Of a DNA stretch of 64,000 bases, positions 10,143 to 18,967 are shown piece by piece. Within the stretch, counting starts at the first letter, position 1. The number at the start of each line of letters is the position of its first letter. The notes under the pieces are model-generated. The model worked only from the letters and a program-made list of their open reading frames with translations. It searched no databases and was not told the origin of the DNA. The stretch covers positions 41,109-105,108 of the forward strand of contig BJGT01000001.1 in NCBI GenBank assembly GCA_014190675.1, given 5' to 3'. A program made the position numbers and the translations under genes. Origin of the DNA: Comamonadaceae bacterium (GTDB lineage: Bacteria; Pseudomonadota; Gammaproteobacteria; Burkholderiales; Burkholderiaceae_C).

Positions 10143-10927
10143 TCCTGGTTCCTAGCTTGTTGCTCGTTATGGGCCACCGGCTGCTCCAGACCGCTGCTTC
10201 TGGCAATCGACACCGGTGCGTGGCCGCGCGCGCGGGCGTGTTTCCAGCCGGGGCTAAGCAAAGTCATGCTGCGAACTCTTTTCACGGCGACGACGAAGTA
10301 CACGGCACCGAAAATCGGCCACCAGCGCGGGCCAGCCCGGTCCATCCATTCAAAGCGGGCCAGCCAAGCCTCGCTGAGCAAGGCCGGCCGGTAAGCGCCA
10401 AAACGCCCAAGCTCGACCTCAAAACCGAGCAAGCGCAACCAATCGCGCAGCCGCAAATACCCAATCAAGCGGTCCCTGGGCAAAAAGGTCTGGCCAAAAC
10501 CCAGCCTGCGGTAAACGGAGGCGCGGCTTTGCCTCAAACCCCACAGGCTCAGTGGGTTGAACCCGCAAATCACCACCCGGCCCTCAGGCACCAACACCCG
10601 CTCAACTTCGCGCAGGGTTGCATGGGGGTCTGGCGAGAGGTCTAGCGCATGGGGCAAAACCACCAGGTCAAGGCTGTTGGCTGAAAAAGGCAAGGCGGAA
10701 AAATCGCTCACCAGGTGGGCCGCCGAAAACCAGTCAGGTGTCGCAAGCCAGCGGTGCGGCATGCGGTTGGCTGCCAGGGCATCCATGTCGGGCAAACCGA
10801 GTTGCAAAGCATGAAAGCCAAAAATGTCAGCCACGGCCAGACCGAGCTGCTTTCGCTCCCACGCCAGCAGGTAGCGCCCTGGCGCTGATTGAAACCAATC
10901 CTGCAAACCTATAATTTCATCGTTCAT
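10139..10927 (-). CDS. Class I SAM-dependent methyltransferase (UbiE/type 11-like), substrate unknown
   Basis: This is a 262-residue protein with a Rossmann-type methyltransferase core. The motif region [40 protein letters not shown] matches the D...L.EV.RVL.PGG.L pattern of type 11 methyltransferases. The classic first glycine motif is weak, so the SAM-binding loop is divergent. The C-terminal part is basic ([10 protein letters not shown]). A methyltransferase next to rnhA is common in Burkholderiales. I cannot name its substrate. It overlaps rnhA by 4 bases and is divergent from mltD with about 87 bases between starts. Confidence 0.85.
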   Translation of the reverse strand: MNDEIIGLQDWFQSAPGRYLLAWERKQLGLAVADIFGFHALQLGLPDMDALAANRMPHRWLATPDWFSAAHLVSDFSALPFSANSLDLVVLPHALDLSPDPHATLREVERVLVPEGRVVICGFNPLSLWGLRQSRASVYRRLGFGQTFLPRDRLIGYLRLRDWLRLLGFEVELGRFGAYRPALLSEAWLARFEWMDRAGPRWWPIFGAVYFVVAVKRVRSMTLLSPGWKHARARGHAPVSIARSSGLEQPVAHNEQQARNQD

Positions 10928-11014
10928 GGATCACATCAAAATCACCTGGCCAGCAGCGCCCACACAAGTCCGTCCGCCGGCACGAGCTCGCCTTGCGCAT
11001 GGTCTGGCGCCAAC

Positions 11015-12490
11015 ATGTTGAAAGCCGGCGAATTTTATCTGTTGCTGGCGTTGCCTTGGGTCTTGAGCCTGATCGGCGGCATGGCGCATGGGCAGACCGG
11101 ATTGGCCGAAAAAACAGCGGCAGACAGCCCATCGGCGCCCACCGAGTTGCGACTGATCACACCGGTAGAGGTGCAAAGTCAGGCTGTCACTGGCTTGGCT
11201 GCACCGGGGGACTTGTGGGAGCGTATCCGCCGCGGATTTGCCATGCCCAACCTCGACACTGATTTGGTGCGCGGGCGCGAACAGTGGTACAGCGCCCGGC
11301 CCGACTACCTGATGCGCATGACCGAGCGTTCCAACAAATACCTGTTTCATATTGTTGAAGAGCTTGAGCGCCGCAACATGCCAAGCGAGCTGGCATTGCT
11401 GCCGTTTGTGGAGAGTGCCTTCAATCCCCAGGCAGTGTCCTCAGCCAAGGCAATGGGCATGTGGCAGTTCATGCCGGCCACTGGCAAGCAATACGAATTG
11501 CGCCAAAACATTTTTCGGGACGACCGCCGCGATGTGCTTGCCTCAACCCGTGCGGCGCTGGACTACCTGCAAAAACTGCACGAGATGTTTGGCGATTGGC
11601 ACCTGGCATTGGCAGCCTATAACTGGGGCGAGGGCAGCGTGGGCCGGTCGATGCGAAAGCGTCAGCAAGCTGGGCAGAGCAGCAGCTATGTCGACTTGCC
11701 AATGCCGCAAGAGACCCGTTTTTATGTGCCCAAGCTGCAGGCCATAAAAAACATCGTGGCCCGGCCGCAAGAATTCAATGTCGAATTGCCCCGCATCGAA
11801 AACCACCCCTTCTTTGAGGCCGTCGATATCAAACGCGATATCGATGTGGCATTGGCCGCCAAGTTGGCTGGTGTGAAACTAGAGGACTTTATGGCCCTCA
11901 ATCCATCCGCCCGTCAACCTGTGATTCTGGCTGCCGGCACCCCGCAAATACTGCTGCCCTGGGACAATGCGAAGGCCTTTGAGGAACGCCTGTCGGGCTA
12001 CGATGGGCGCTTGGCAAGCTGGACTGTATGGGTCGCACCGAGCACCTTGAAGCCGGCGGACGCAGCAAAAAAGGTCGGCATGAGCGAAGCCGAGTTGCGC
12101 CGGGTCAACAACATACCACCCAGGGTTGTCATCAAGGCCGGCTCGAGCCTCCTGGTGCCGCGTCCGCTGCAACTTGGCAACGATGTGGCAAGCCATGTGG
12201 CCGACCATGGTCAGCTGAACCTGGCGCCTGAAATCGCGCTCAAGCGCAGCAGCGTGAAAGCCGGCAAGGGTGAAACGGTAGCCAGTGTGGCAAAGCGTTA
12301 CCGCCTGAGCCCGGCAACGGTGGCCGAATGGAACCAGGTCAGCGTCACAGCCAACTTCAAACCCGGCCAGGCGGTGGTACTTTATTTACCGGCAGGCAGT
12401 AAACCAACCAAACAGGCTGCCAAAAGCAAAACGCGTGCGCCATCCGCGACCAAGCCCTCCAGCGGGCCTAAGCCGTCCAGCAAGCGCTGA
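11015..12490 (+). CDS. mltD: Membrane-bound lytic murein transglycosylase D (LysM domains)
   Basis: This periplasmic lytic transglycosylase cleaves peptidoglycan glycan strands. The start is placed at ATG 11015, which opens with a hydrophobic secretion signal (MLKAGEFYLLLALPWVLSLI); the 42 residues upstream in the ORF track overlap the divergent gene and are not protein-like. The SLT domain shows ELALLPFVESAFNP with catalytic Glu at about 133 and AMGMWQFMPATGKQY, followed by LALAAYNWGEGSV. Two C-terminal LysM-like repeats that bind glycan follow, then a Lys/Ser/Pro-rich tail. No lipobox cysteine is seen after the signal, so unlike E. coli MltD it may not be lipidated. Confidence 0.93.
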   Translation: MLKAGEFYLLLALPWVLSLIGGMAHGQTGLAEKTAADSPSAPTELRLITPVEVQSQAVTGLAAPGDLWERIRRGFAMPNLDTDLVRGREQWYSARPDYLMRMTERSNKYLFHIVEELERRNMPSELALLPFVESAFNPQAVSSAKAMGMWQFMPATGKQYELRQNIFRDDRRDVLASTRAALDYLQKLHEMFGDWHLALAAYNWGEGSVGRSMRKRQQAGQSSSYVDLPMPQETRFYVPKLQAIKNIVARPQEFNVELPRIENHPFFEAVDIKRDIDVALAAKLAGVKLEDFMALNPSARQPVILAAGTPQILLPWDNAKAFEERLSGYDGRLASWTVWVAPSTLKPADAAKKVGMSEAELRRVNNIPPRVVIKAGSSLLVPRPLQLGNDVASHVADHGQLNLAPEIALKRSSVKAGKGETVASVAKRYRLSPATVAEWNQVSVTANFKPGQAVVLYLPAGSKPTKQAAKSKTRAPSATKPSSGPKPSSKR

Positions 12491-12501
12491 GCAGTTGCGG
12501 C

Positions 12502-13092
12502 CTAACGCCGGTCGACCAGGGCATGGGCAATGGTGCCCAAATCCACGTACTCCAACTCGCTGCCGGCGGGCACCCCGCGGGCCAGACGGGTCAGGCTGAG
12601 ACCTCGGGCTTTGAGCGCTTCGCCGATGACATGGGCCGTGGCCTCGCCTTCGGCGGTAAAGTTGGTGGCCAAAATGACTTCACGCACCTGCCCGTCACAG
12701 GCACGCTCGAAGAGTTTCTTCAGGCCGATGTCCTTGGGTCCGATCCCGTCGAGCGGACTCAACCGGCCCATCAACACAAAATACAGGCCACGGTAAGCGC
12801 CGGTGCGCTCCACCGCAGACTGATCAGCCGGGGTCTCAACCACGCAGAGCTTGGAGGCGTCGCGCTTCGGGTCCAGGCAGGTTGCACAAACATCGGCTTG
12901 GGTGAAAGTGTGGCAACGCTCGCAATGGCCAATTTCCGCCGCGGCTTGCGCCAGGGCTCTGGAGAGGCCCAGTGCACCAGCCCGATCATGTTGAAGCAGA
13001 TAGAAGGCCATCCGCGAAGCCGACTTCACCCCGACCCCGGGCAAACGCCGTAAAGCCTGGATCAACAGCTCCAGGGCGTTGGCACTAGCCAC
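12502..13092 (-). CDS. recR: Recombination protein RecR
   Basis: RecR works with RecO (and RecF) to load RecA at gaps. The 196-residue protein starts with the helix-hairpin-helix segment ([18 protein letters not shown]), then a four-cysteine zinc module (CERCHTF...CATC) at about 57-72, then the Toprim domain ([17 protein letters not shown]) and a Walker-like C-terminus. The start codon is GTG. It lies 11 bases after ybaB, in the conserved dnaX-ybaB-recR order, and is tail-to-tail with mltD with only 11 bases between stops. Confidence 0.97.
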   Translation of the reverse strand: MASANALELLIQALRRLPGVGVKSASRMAFYLLQHDRAGALGLSRALAQAAAEIGHCERCHTFTQADVCATCLDPKRDASKLCVVETPADQSAVERTGAYRGLYFVLMGRLSPLDGIGPKDIGLKKLFERACDGQVREVILATNFTAEGEATAHVIGEALKARGLSLTRLARGVPAGSELEYVDLGTIAHALVDRR

Positions 13093-13103
13093 AGCAGCTG
13101 GTC

Positions 13104-13436
13104 TCAGAACGGGAACTTCATGCCGCCCGGTAGCCCGGGCATGCCGGCGGTGAGCTTGCCCATTTTCTCGGCCGAGGTCTCCTCGGCCCGTCGCAAGGCG
13201 GCATTGAAAGCCGCAGCCACCAGGTCTTCAAGCATGTCCTTGTCTTCAGCCAGCAAACTCGGGTCAATCGTGACGCGTTTGACATCATGTTTGCAGGTCA
13301 TGGTGATCTTGACCAGGCCGGCGCCCGATTCGCCGCTGACTTCGATGAATCCGAGCTCATCCTGCGCCTTCTTCATGTTGTCCTGCATCGCCTGGGCCTG
13401 CTTCATGAGTCCGGCGAGTTGACCTTTGTTGAACAT
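13104..13436 (-). CDS. YbaB/EbfC family nucleoid-associated protein
   Basis: This is a small DNA-binding protein of 110 residues that dimerises into a tweezer shape and decorates the nucleoid. The start at ATG 13436 ([25 protein letters not shown]) gives the family's N-terminal helix and a good Shine-Dalgarno (GAGGAA); the longer ORF in the track runs back into dnaX in another frame. The [12 protein letters not shown] tail is typical. It lies between dnaX and recR as in most bacteria, and a role alongside RecR/DnaX is assumed from this conserved linkage. Confidence 0.96.
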   Translation of the reverse strand: MFNKGQLAGLMKQAQAMQDNMKKAQDELGFIEVSGESGAGLVKITMTCKHDVKRVTIDPSLLAEDKDMLEDLVAAAFNAALRRAEETSAEKMGKLTAGMPGLPGGMKFPF

Positions 13437-13479
13437 TTTTTTCCTCGGGGGTTGTGGTGGGGCGCGGGGTGACCGGTGC

Positions 13480-15291
13480 TCAGCCCTGCTTGATACTGCC
13501 AGGCACGATTTTCGCCCCAAAATCGCGCAACATGGTCTGCACGAAGGGGTCTTCAAAAATGATTTTCTCGGCCGCCAGTTGGCGCTCGGCCGCAGCTTGC
13601 GCATTGCGCCTGGCGGGGCTGTCGCTCACCCGGCCGACCTCCACCACCAATTGCACGGCATGGCCCGCTGCCTGCAAGGCTGATGCCAGGCGGTCCCGGC
13701 TGCCGGGCTGGTTAAGCGACTCGCGTTCAAGCCGAAGCAGCCACTGGTCGGTGTCGCGCGCAAGCAGTTGTGCCTGTAGGGCCAGCTCCCGCACCAGGCC
13801 GGAGATAGCCTCCTTGGCCACCAGTTCCTGCACCACGGCATGCCAAAAACTGCCGTCTTCGGTGGGCACCAGGGCTGCCACCGACTGTTGGGCCAGAACC
13901 TCAGAACGAGAATCGGCCGCAACCCGCACCGGAATATCCGCAATCTCGGGCTCCGTCGCAGCTACAACTGGCAGCGCCGGGCTGGCCTGGGACCTGGACG
14001 CTGCGCCTTGCCAACTGGCTGCCACCGACCCACCGCTGCGCACTGGCAGCAGTTGCCCGGCGCGGTCCGATGCATGACCGGCTGGGGCTGGCAGGGGTTT
14101 GTTGGGGGCATCAAGCAGCGGCGCTTGGGCCCGAAGCAGTTCTGGCGCAGCCTCAATCAGAGTTTTTTTTTCTGCTGCGGCCAAAACCGGGCGCCCCGGT
14201 TTGAAGGCCAGCAAACGCAGCAAGACCATGGTCAAGGCGGCGTATTCATCAGGCGCCAAACCCAGCTCAGCCCGACCATGCAGGCACAGGCTATAGAGCA
14301 ACTGCGTCTCGTCCGCTGGCAAACTGCGGGCCAAGGATGCAAGTTCTGCCGCATCCGGGTCGCTGTCGTCCGGCTCACCAGGCACGGCCTGCAACACTGC
14401 CATGCGCTGTAAAACTGTGGCCATTTCCTCCAGTGCGGCAGCCGCACTCAAGCCATGCAGCCGCAGGGTCTCGACAGTCTGGACCACCGCCTTGCCATCG
14501 CCGAGGGCCAAGGCTTGCAACAAGCCAAACACATAGCTGCGATCGACACTGCCCAGCATCAGGCGCACGCTGGCTTCTTGGAGCTGCCCCGAACCGAAGG
14601 CAATCGCCTGATCGGTCAAGCTCAGCGCATCGCGCATGGAGCCCCGTGCTGCGCGGGCCAGCAGGCGCAGCGACTGTGCATCTGCCTGCACCCCTTCAGC
14701 CAGCAGCACTTGCTGCAGATGTTCGCCAATCGTCTCGGGCGCCATCGGACGCAAGTTGAACTGCAGACAGCGGGAGAGCACCGTCACCGGAACCTTTTGC
14801 GGGTCGGTGGTGGCAAGCACAAATTTCAGGTAGTCCGGCGGCTCCTCCAGGGTCTTGAGCATGGCATTGAAAGCGGTGCTGCTGAGCATGTGCACTTCGT
14901 CGATCATGAACACCTTGAAGCGCCCTTGCACAGGTTTGTAGACCGCCTGCTCCAGCAGCGCCTGTATCTCGTCAACGCCGCGGTTTGAAGCCGCGTCGAG
15001 TTCGGTGTAATCAACAAAGCGGCCGGTGTCAATGTCGGTGCAGGCTTGGCAAACGCCGCAAGGCGATGCGGTGATGCCGCCCTGCCCGTCAGCGCCCTGG
15101 CAGTTGAGGGATTTGGCCAAAATACGCGACACCGTTGTCTTGCCAACACCCCGGGTTCCCGTGAACAAATAGGCATGATGCAGCCGCTTCGTCGTCAGCG
15201 CGTTGCTAAGGGCCTGCACCACATGGCCCTGCCCCACCATTTCAGTGAAATTCTTGGGCCGGTATTTGCGGGCAAGGACGAGGTAGGACAT
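13480..15291 (-). CDS. dnaX: DNA polymerase III subunit tau (DnaX), with likely frameshift-derived gamma form
   Basis: This is the clamp-loader ATPase that also organises the replisome. The start is ATG 15291 ([15 protein letters not shown]), giving 603 residues. Walker [10 protein letters not shown] is at about 45-53, zinc cysteines at 64, 78, 81 and 84, and the sensor region [10 protein letters not shown] follows. After domain III ([12 protein letters not shown]) comes a low-complexity linker and a tau-specific C-terminal domain. Codons 374-377 read GAA AAA AAA ACT, a run of nine A. A -1 shift gives NSD-stop and a +1 shift gives L-stop, so either slip makes a roughly 377-379 residue gamma-like protein of domains I-III. 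ffs lies just upstream, divergent. Confidence 0.97.
   Translation of the reverse strand: MSYLVLARKYRPKNFTEMVGQGHVVQALSNALTTKRLHHAYLFTGTRGVGKTTVSRILAKSLNCQGADGQGGITASPCGVCQACTDIDTGRFVDYTELDAASNRGVDEIQALLEQAVYKPVQGRFKVFMIDEVHMLSSTAFNAMLKTLEEPPDYLKFVLATTDPQKVPVTVLSRCLQFNLRPMAPETIGEHLQQVLLAEGVQADAQSLRLLARAARGSMRDALSLTDQAIAFGSGQLQEASVRLMLGSVDRSYVFGLLQALALGDGKAVVQTVETLRLHGLSAAAALEEMATVLQRMAVLQAVPGEPDDSDPDAAELASLARSLPADETQLLYSLCLHGRAELGLAPDEYAALTMVLLRLLAFKPGRPVLAAAEKKTLIEAAPELLRAQAPLLDAPNKPLPAPAGHASDRAGQLLPVRSGGSVAASWQGAASRSQASPALPVVAATEPEIADIPVRVAADSRSEVLAQQSVAALVPTEDGSFWHAVVQELVAKEAISGLVRELALQAQLLARDTDQWLLRLERESLNQPGSRDRLASALQAAGHAVQLVVEVGRVSDSPARRNAQAAAERQLAAEKIIFEDPFVQTMLRDFGAKIVPGSIKQG
14163..14171 (-). 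other. A9 slippery run inside dnaX (candidate programmed or transcriptional slippage site)
   Basis: On the coding strand the run is nine adenines: G AAAAAAAAA CTCTGATTGAGG. In frame 0 it reads Glu-Lys-Lys-Thr. The heptamer A AAA AAA fits the X XXY YYZ form for -1 shifting. The -1 frame stops three codons later (AAC TCT GAT TGA) and the +1 frame stops after one (CTC TGA). The run sits at the boundary between domain III and the linker, where gamma ends in species that make it. I see no clear upstream Shine-Dalgarno-like stimulator. Confidence 0.6.
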
Positions 15292-15370
15292 AGTCAGCCA
15301 TTCTACGGTCCTGCCTCGGCAAGGCTCATGCCTAGTCACTGGTTGGCGATGCTTGGCGGCATGTTCGCCG

Positions 15371-15398
15371 CTGAGGCCTCAAGCCACCGAGGCCTCAG
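15371..15398. repeat. Perfect 10-bp inverted repeat in the dnaX-ffs divergent region
   Basis: CTGAGGCCTC and GAGGCCTCAG are exact reverse complements separated by AAGCCACC. Each arm also contains the self-palindrome GAGGCCTC. There is no T-tract on either side, so it is not a standard terminator. It lies between the dnaX start and the ffs -10 and overlaps where the ffs -35 should be, so an operator or an mRNA leader hairpin for dnaX are both possible. Confidence 0.7.
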
Positions 15399-15409
15399 GC
15401 CCAAGCCCG

Positions 15410-15415
15410 TACAAT
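15410..15415 (+). promoter_or_regulatory. Candidate -10 element (TACAAT) for the SRP RNA gene
   Basis: TACAAT matches the sigma70 -10 consensus in five of six positions and ends six bases before the predicted 5' end of the SRP RNA. The matching -35 window is GC-rich and does not resemble TTGACA. Confidence 0.5.
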
Positions 15416-15420
15416 CTTGC

Positions 15421-15518
15421 GTGACGGGCCTTCCCACATGGGGAAGCGGCCAACCGGGTCAGGTGGGGAACCAAGCAGCCCTAACTGTGGATCCAGTGCT
15501 GGGGTCAAGGCTCGTCAA
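15421..15518 (+). ncRNA. ffs: Signal recognition particle 4.5S RNA
   Basis: The conserved core GGGTCAGGTGGGGAACCAAG followed by CAGCCC is the SRP RNA domain IV hairpin that binds Ffh. The apical stem reads TGG-GGAA-CCA where most species have TCC-GGAA-GGA: both sides changed together and the GGAA tetraloop and asymmetric loop are kept, which supports a real RNA. The ends pair as TGACGGGCCTT with AAGGCTCGTCA, giving a hairpin of about 98 nt. The boundaries are inferred from that pairing. The 3' end overlaps the stop of the convergent flavoprotein gene by about 14 bases. Location next to dnaX is common in Burkholderiales. Confidence 0.9.
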
Positions 15519-16863
15519 CCCCCTTTTCGTCACCCAGCCGAGTCGCAGCAATGGCCGTGGCTTGCTGGCCTACAGCGCTTGATCTGCCGTTTTTTTTCTG
15601 TTCCAGAAAGTCTAAAATGCCGTCCGCGGCCTGGCGCCCAGTGGCCAGACTTGCGGTCAACAAATACCCCCCGGTCGGCGCCTCCCAATCCAACATTTCC
15701 CCCGCACAAAATAAACCCGGGCAGGACTTGGCCATCAGCCCTGAATCAAGGCCCTCAAATCGAACCCCCCCAGCCGTGCTGATAGCCTCGTCTAGCGGTC
15801 GGGTCGCGCCAAATGACATGGGCAGGGCCTTGATGGCTGACGCAAGTTCCCCGGCATGGTGCATGCGCTGGGGCCCCAAGCACTCATGCAGCAGGGCAAG
15901 CTTCACGCCTGCCAAAGAGAGTCGACTTTTCAGGTGGTTGGCCAGCGAACGTGATCCGCGCGGGTGGTTTATTTCGGCCTGCACCCGCTGCAGCGACAGG
16001 TCTGGCAACAAGTCGAGCACAAAATCAGCTTGCCCGGTGGCGTCAATTTGGTCGCGCAATTGACGCGAGAAAGCGTACACCAAGCTGCCCTCGAAGCCGC
16101 TGTGCGTCACCACAAATTCGCCCTGCTGGCGCTGTGTTTGGCCCTGCACATCGGTCACCGTGAGGGCTATGGTTTTCAAGGCTTGGCCAGCGAAACGTTG
16201 CCCAAAATAGGGGCTCCAGGCAGGGGCCACATCAAAACCGCAGTTGCTCGGGCGCAGCGGCGATACAGCGACGCCCCGCGCCTCGACCTGGTCGACCCAC
16301 AGCCCGTCAGACCCCAAGCGGGCCCAACTCGCGCCGCCCAAAGCCAGCAGCACCGCATCACCGCTGGCCAGCGCAGGGCCCTGGGGGGTCAAAAAAAGCA
16401 ACTCGAGGGCTGTTTCGTCTTCCCGGTCTGCCCAGCCGACCCAACGGTGCCGCAGGTGAAATTTCACGGGCTGCCCCTGCTCGGGTTGGCGCAAACGCTG
16501 CAACCAGGCCCGCAGCAGGGGAGAGGCCTTCATCTCGTTCGGGAAAATACGCCCTGAGCTGCCGACAAAAGTCGACACTCCCAGCGACCGGGCCCAAGCC
16601 TGCAACTGCTCGGCGTTGAAGGCCTGAATGGCAGACGAAACATGGTTGCAATGCGGCCCAAAGCGGCTAAGAAATCGGGCAAGAGGCTCTGAATGGCTCA
16701 GGTTCAAGCCGCCCCGGCCAGCCAGCAAGAACTTGCGGCCAACAGAGGGCATAGCATCAAACAAGTTTACCGCCACACCAGCAGCCGACAGCACTTCTGC
16801 GGCCATCAAACCGGCTGGCCCGCCGCCCACCACCAAGACTCGGTGGGTCGGCTCAGCCGTCAT
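15505..16863 (-). CDS. NAD(P)/FAD-dependent oxidoreductase, BaiN/HI0933 (TIGR03862-type) family
   Basis: This is a 452-residue flavoprotein with the N-terminal dinucleotide motif VLVVGGGPAGLMAAEVL, the family block GRKFLLAGRGGLNLSHSE, and the C-terminal FCAGEMLDWEAPTGGYLLTASLATGR segment that closes the FAD site. The start is placed at ATG 16863 (MTAEPTHRVLVVGGG); the ORF track's 39 extra residues have no family counterpart. Members are mostly uncharacterised oxidoreductases, some implicated in steroid or small-molecule reduction, so the substrate is unknown. The last codons overlap the 3' end of ffs on the other strand. It is divergent from trxA, sharing a 264-base spacer. Confidence 0.9.
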   Translation of the reverse strand: MTAEPTHRVLVVGGGPAGLMAAEVLSAAGVAVNLFDAMPSVGRKFLLAGRGGLNLSHSEPLARFLSRFGPHCNHVSSAIQAFNAEQLQAWARSLGVSTFVGSSGRIFPNEMKASPLLRAWLQRLRQPEQGQPVKFHLRHRWVGWADREDETALELLFLTPQGPALASGDAVLLALGGASWARLGSDGLWVDQVEARGVAVSPLRPSNCGFDVAPAWSPYFGQRFAGQALKTIALTVTDVQGQTQRQQGEFVVTHSGFEGSLVYAFSRQLRDQIDATGQADFVLDLLPDLSLQRVQAEINHPRGSRSLANHLKSRLSLAGVKLALLHECLGPQRMHHAGELASAIKALPMSFGATRPLDEAISTAGGVRFEGLDSGLMAKSCPGLFCAGEMLDWEAPTGGYLLTASLATGRQAADGILDFLEQKKNGRSSAVGQQATAIAATRLGDEKGVDEP

Positions 16864-17048
16864 GTTGCCAACCAGGTCTGGGGCTCTCGGCCGGCCCGGG
16901 GATGGCGGCTGGGCACGCTGCAGCGTCTTCGCAAGCAAGTCGCCGCTGCAAACTGTCGTCGTGTTGCTGGTGCTCGCCATGGCTGAGGGTGCGAAAGCTT
17001 GCCAAGCCTGGCCAATCGTAAAAGCCTGTAGTTTTCATTTGCTAATAT

Positions 17049-17082
17049 TTGTGACACAACGGTCTGCCGGTTTCTGTCACAA
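17049..17082. promoter_or_regulatory. Two near-identical palindromic 11-mers upstream of trxA (candidate operator pair)
   Basis: TTGTGACACAA (17049-17059) is a perfect odd-centred palindrome, and TTCTGTCACAA (17072-17082) differs from its reverse-complement form by one base. They are 23 bp apart start to start, about two helical turns, and lie 46-79 bases before the trxA start. The arrangement looks like a dimeric regulator's paired sites. It could serve trxA or the divergent flavoprotein gene. The regulator is unknown. Confidence 0.45.
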
Positions 17083-17127
17083 TTTCCCAACTTTAACCCC
17101 ATCGCCTATCTCATCTGAGGAAACACC

Positions 17128-17460
17128 ATGGCCAGCGAACTCATCAAACACGTGACCGACCTCTCTTTTGAGGCAGACGTGCTGAAATCCGGCCAGCCAG
17201 TGCTGGTGGACTACTGGGCCGAATGGTGTGGGCCCTGCAAACAAATCGCTCCGATTCTTGATGAGGTCTCCTTAGCCTACCAAGGCAAACTGCAAATAGC
17301 CAAAATGAATGTGGATGAAAACCGCGATATACCAGCGAAGTTCAACATCCGAGGCATCCCGACTCTGATGCTATTCAAGGATGGCAAGCTTGCAGCCACC
17401 AAGGTTGGTGCACTGAGCAAGGCACAGTTGACGGCCTTTATCAACGAACAACTGGGCTGA
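17128..17460 (+). CDS. trxA: Thioredoxin 1
   Basis: Cytoplasmic thiol-disulfide reductant of 110 residues that keeps proteins and ribonucleotide reductase reduced. The active site EWCGPCK (Cys34, Cys37) and the cis-proline loop [12 protein letters not shown] are intact, and the C-terminus (FINEQLG) is standard. A good Shine-Dalgarno (GAGGAAA) precedes the ATG. A GC-rich hairpin follows the stop. The trxA-rho order is widespread in proteobacteria. Possible paired operator sites lie upstream. Confidence 0.98.
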   Translation: MASELIKHVTDLSFEADVLKSGQPVLVDYWAEWCGPCKQIAPILDEVSLAYQGKLQIAKMNVDENRDIPAKFNIRGIPTLMLFKDGKLAATKVGALSKAQLTAFINEQLG

Positions 17461-17466
17461 ACCACC

Positions 17467-17494
17467 AGCCCCCGCCGCAGCGGTGGGGGCTTGT
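17467..17494 (+). terminator. GC-rich hairpin after trxA
   Basis: AGCCCCCGCC pairs with GGTGGGGGCT around a GCAGC loop, starting seven bases after the trxA stop. Only a short TTGT follows, so intrinsic termination may be partial and some transcripts could continue into rho. Confidence 0.6.
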
Positions 17495-17518
17495 CACTCC
17501 AGGTGTCAAGCCGGTTGG

Positions 17519-17542
17519 CAAAAGCAGCTGTCAAAAGCAGCT
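17519..17542. repeat. Tandem direct repeat in the trxA-rho spacer
   Basis: CAAAAGCAGCT occurs twice with a 2-base gap (17519-17529 and 17532-17542), period 13 bp. The 241-base spacer also holds a 10-bp palindrome GTCTTAAGAC (17614-17623) and a small ACCCA/TGGGT hairpin. No convincing promoter was identified; rho leaders are often sites of autogenous control, but nothing here proves that. Confidence 0.5.
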
Positions 17543-17701
17543 CGGCCCGGTGCATTTTTCCTGTCATAATCCCATCCAAGTTTTCATTTGACCCAGAGTT
17601 GGGTTCGTTTCCCGTCTTAAGACTTCGCGCTTGCGGCCTCTGTCAGGTAGCGCCCAACCCCTCCCCCGGTATGTCATTTCAACCCTTCTCTGGGCTCCCT
17701 C

Positions 17702-18967
17702 ATGCACTTAAATGAACTCAAGGCACTGCATGTGTCTGAAGTCCTCAAACAAGCTGAAGAGCTTGAAATTGAAAACACCGGCCGCATGCGCAAACAGGAG
17801 TTGATGTTTGCCATTATCAAAAAGCGTGCCCGAACCGGCGAGCAAATCATTGCAGACGGCGTGCTCGAAATACTGCCCGACGGCTTCGGCTTTTTGCGCA
17901 GCCCCGACACCAGCTACACCGCCAGCACCGACGACATCTACATCAGCCCCAGCCAGGTGCGCCGTTTCAACCTGCACACCGGCGACATGATCGAAGGGGA
18001 GGTTCGAACGCCAAAAGACGGCGAGCGCTACTTTGCGCTCAACAAGCTCGACCGGGTCAATAGCGGCGGCCCGGAGGACAACAAGCACAAGGTGATGTTT
18101 GAAAACCTCACCCCATTGTTCCCCAAGGTGCAAATGCGGCTGGAGCGGGAGAACATCAAAACAGACGAGAACATCACGGGTCGGGTGATTGACATCATCG
18201 CGCCGATCGGCAAAGGGCAACGGGCACTCCTGGTCGCACCCCCGAAAAGCGGCAAAACTGTGATGATGCAGCATATCGCCCATGCTATTTCGGCCAACTA
18301 TCCCGACAGCCACATGATGGTGTTACTGGTGGACGAGCGACCCGAAGAGGTCACCGAGATGCAGCGCACGGTCAAGGGAGAAGTCATTGCATCAACCTTC
18401 GACGAGCCTGCCGCCCGCCATGTTCATGTTGCAGAAATGGTGATCGAACGGGCCAAGCGCTTGGTGGAATTGAAGAAAGATGTGGTGATATTGCTCGACT
18501 CCATCACCCGTTTGGCGCGCGCTTACAACAATGTGGTTCCCTCAAGCGGCAAGGTTCTTACTGGCGGAGTCGATTCCAATGCCTTGCAGCGGCCCAAGCG
18601 TTTTTTAGGCGCAGCGCGTAATGTTGAGGAAGGGGGCTCACTGACCATCATTGCCACCGCTTTGGTTGACACCGGGAGCCGAATGGACGAGGTCATTTTT
18701 GAAGAATTCAAAGGCACAGGCAATTCGGAAATCCACCTCGACCGGCGACTGTACGAAAAGCGGGTGTTCCCCTCCATACAACTGAACCGTAGCGGTACCC
18801 GCCGAGAAGAGTTGTTGCTACAGCCCGAGATTTTGCAAAAAACCCGCATCCTGCGCCAGTTTTTGTACAACATGGATGAGGTCGAAGCCATGGAGATGGT
18901 GCTCAAACAAATGCGGGCCACCAAGACAAACAGCGAATTCTTCGACATGATGCGCCGGGGTGGCTAG
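17702..18967 (+). CDS. rho: Transcription termination factor Rho
   Basis: Rho is the hexameric RNA-dependent ATPase that terminates untranslated transcripts. The 421-residue protein has the N-terminal helix bundle ([21 protein letters not shown]), the cold-shock-like RNA-binding fold with DGFGFLRSP at about 60-68, Walker [10 protein letters not shown] (about 178-186), Walker [17 protein letters not shown] and the Q/R-loop regions. No insert is present in the RNA-binding domain, unlike Rho of many actinobacteria. It has a 200-base 5' leader. Confidence 0.98.
   Translation: MHLNELKALHVSEVLKQAEELEIENTGRMRKQELMFAIIKKRARTGEQIIADGVLEILPDGFGFLRSPDTSYTASTDDIYISPSQVRRFNLHTGDMIEGEVRTPKDGERYFALNKLDRVNSGGPEDNKHKVMFENLTPLFPKVQMRLERENIKTDENITGRVIDIIAPIGKGQRALLVAPPKSGKTVMMQHIAHAISANYPDSHMMVLLVDERPEEVTEMQRTVKGEVIASTFDEPAARHVHVAEMVIERAKRLVELKKDVVILLDSITRLARAYNNVVPSSGKVLTGGVDSNALQRPKRFLGAARNVEEGGSLTIIATALVDTGSRMDEVIFEEFKGTGNSEIHLDRRLYEKRVFPSIQLNRSGTRREELLLQPEILQKTRILRQFLYNMDEVEAMEMVLKQMRATKTNSEFFDMMRRGG

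Noticed and set aside
17072-17089. Reading CTGTCAC upstream of trxA as a Pho box
   Set aside because: The second 7-mer at the required 11-bp phase is absent; the palindromic reading fits better.
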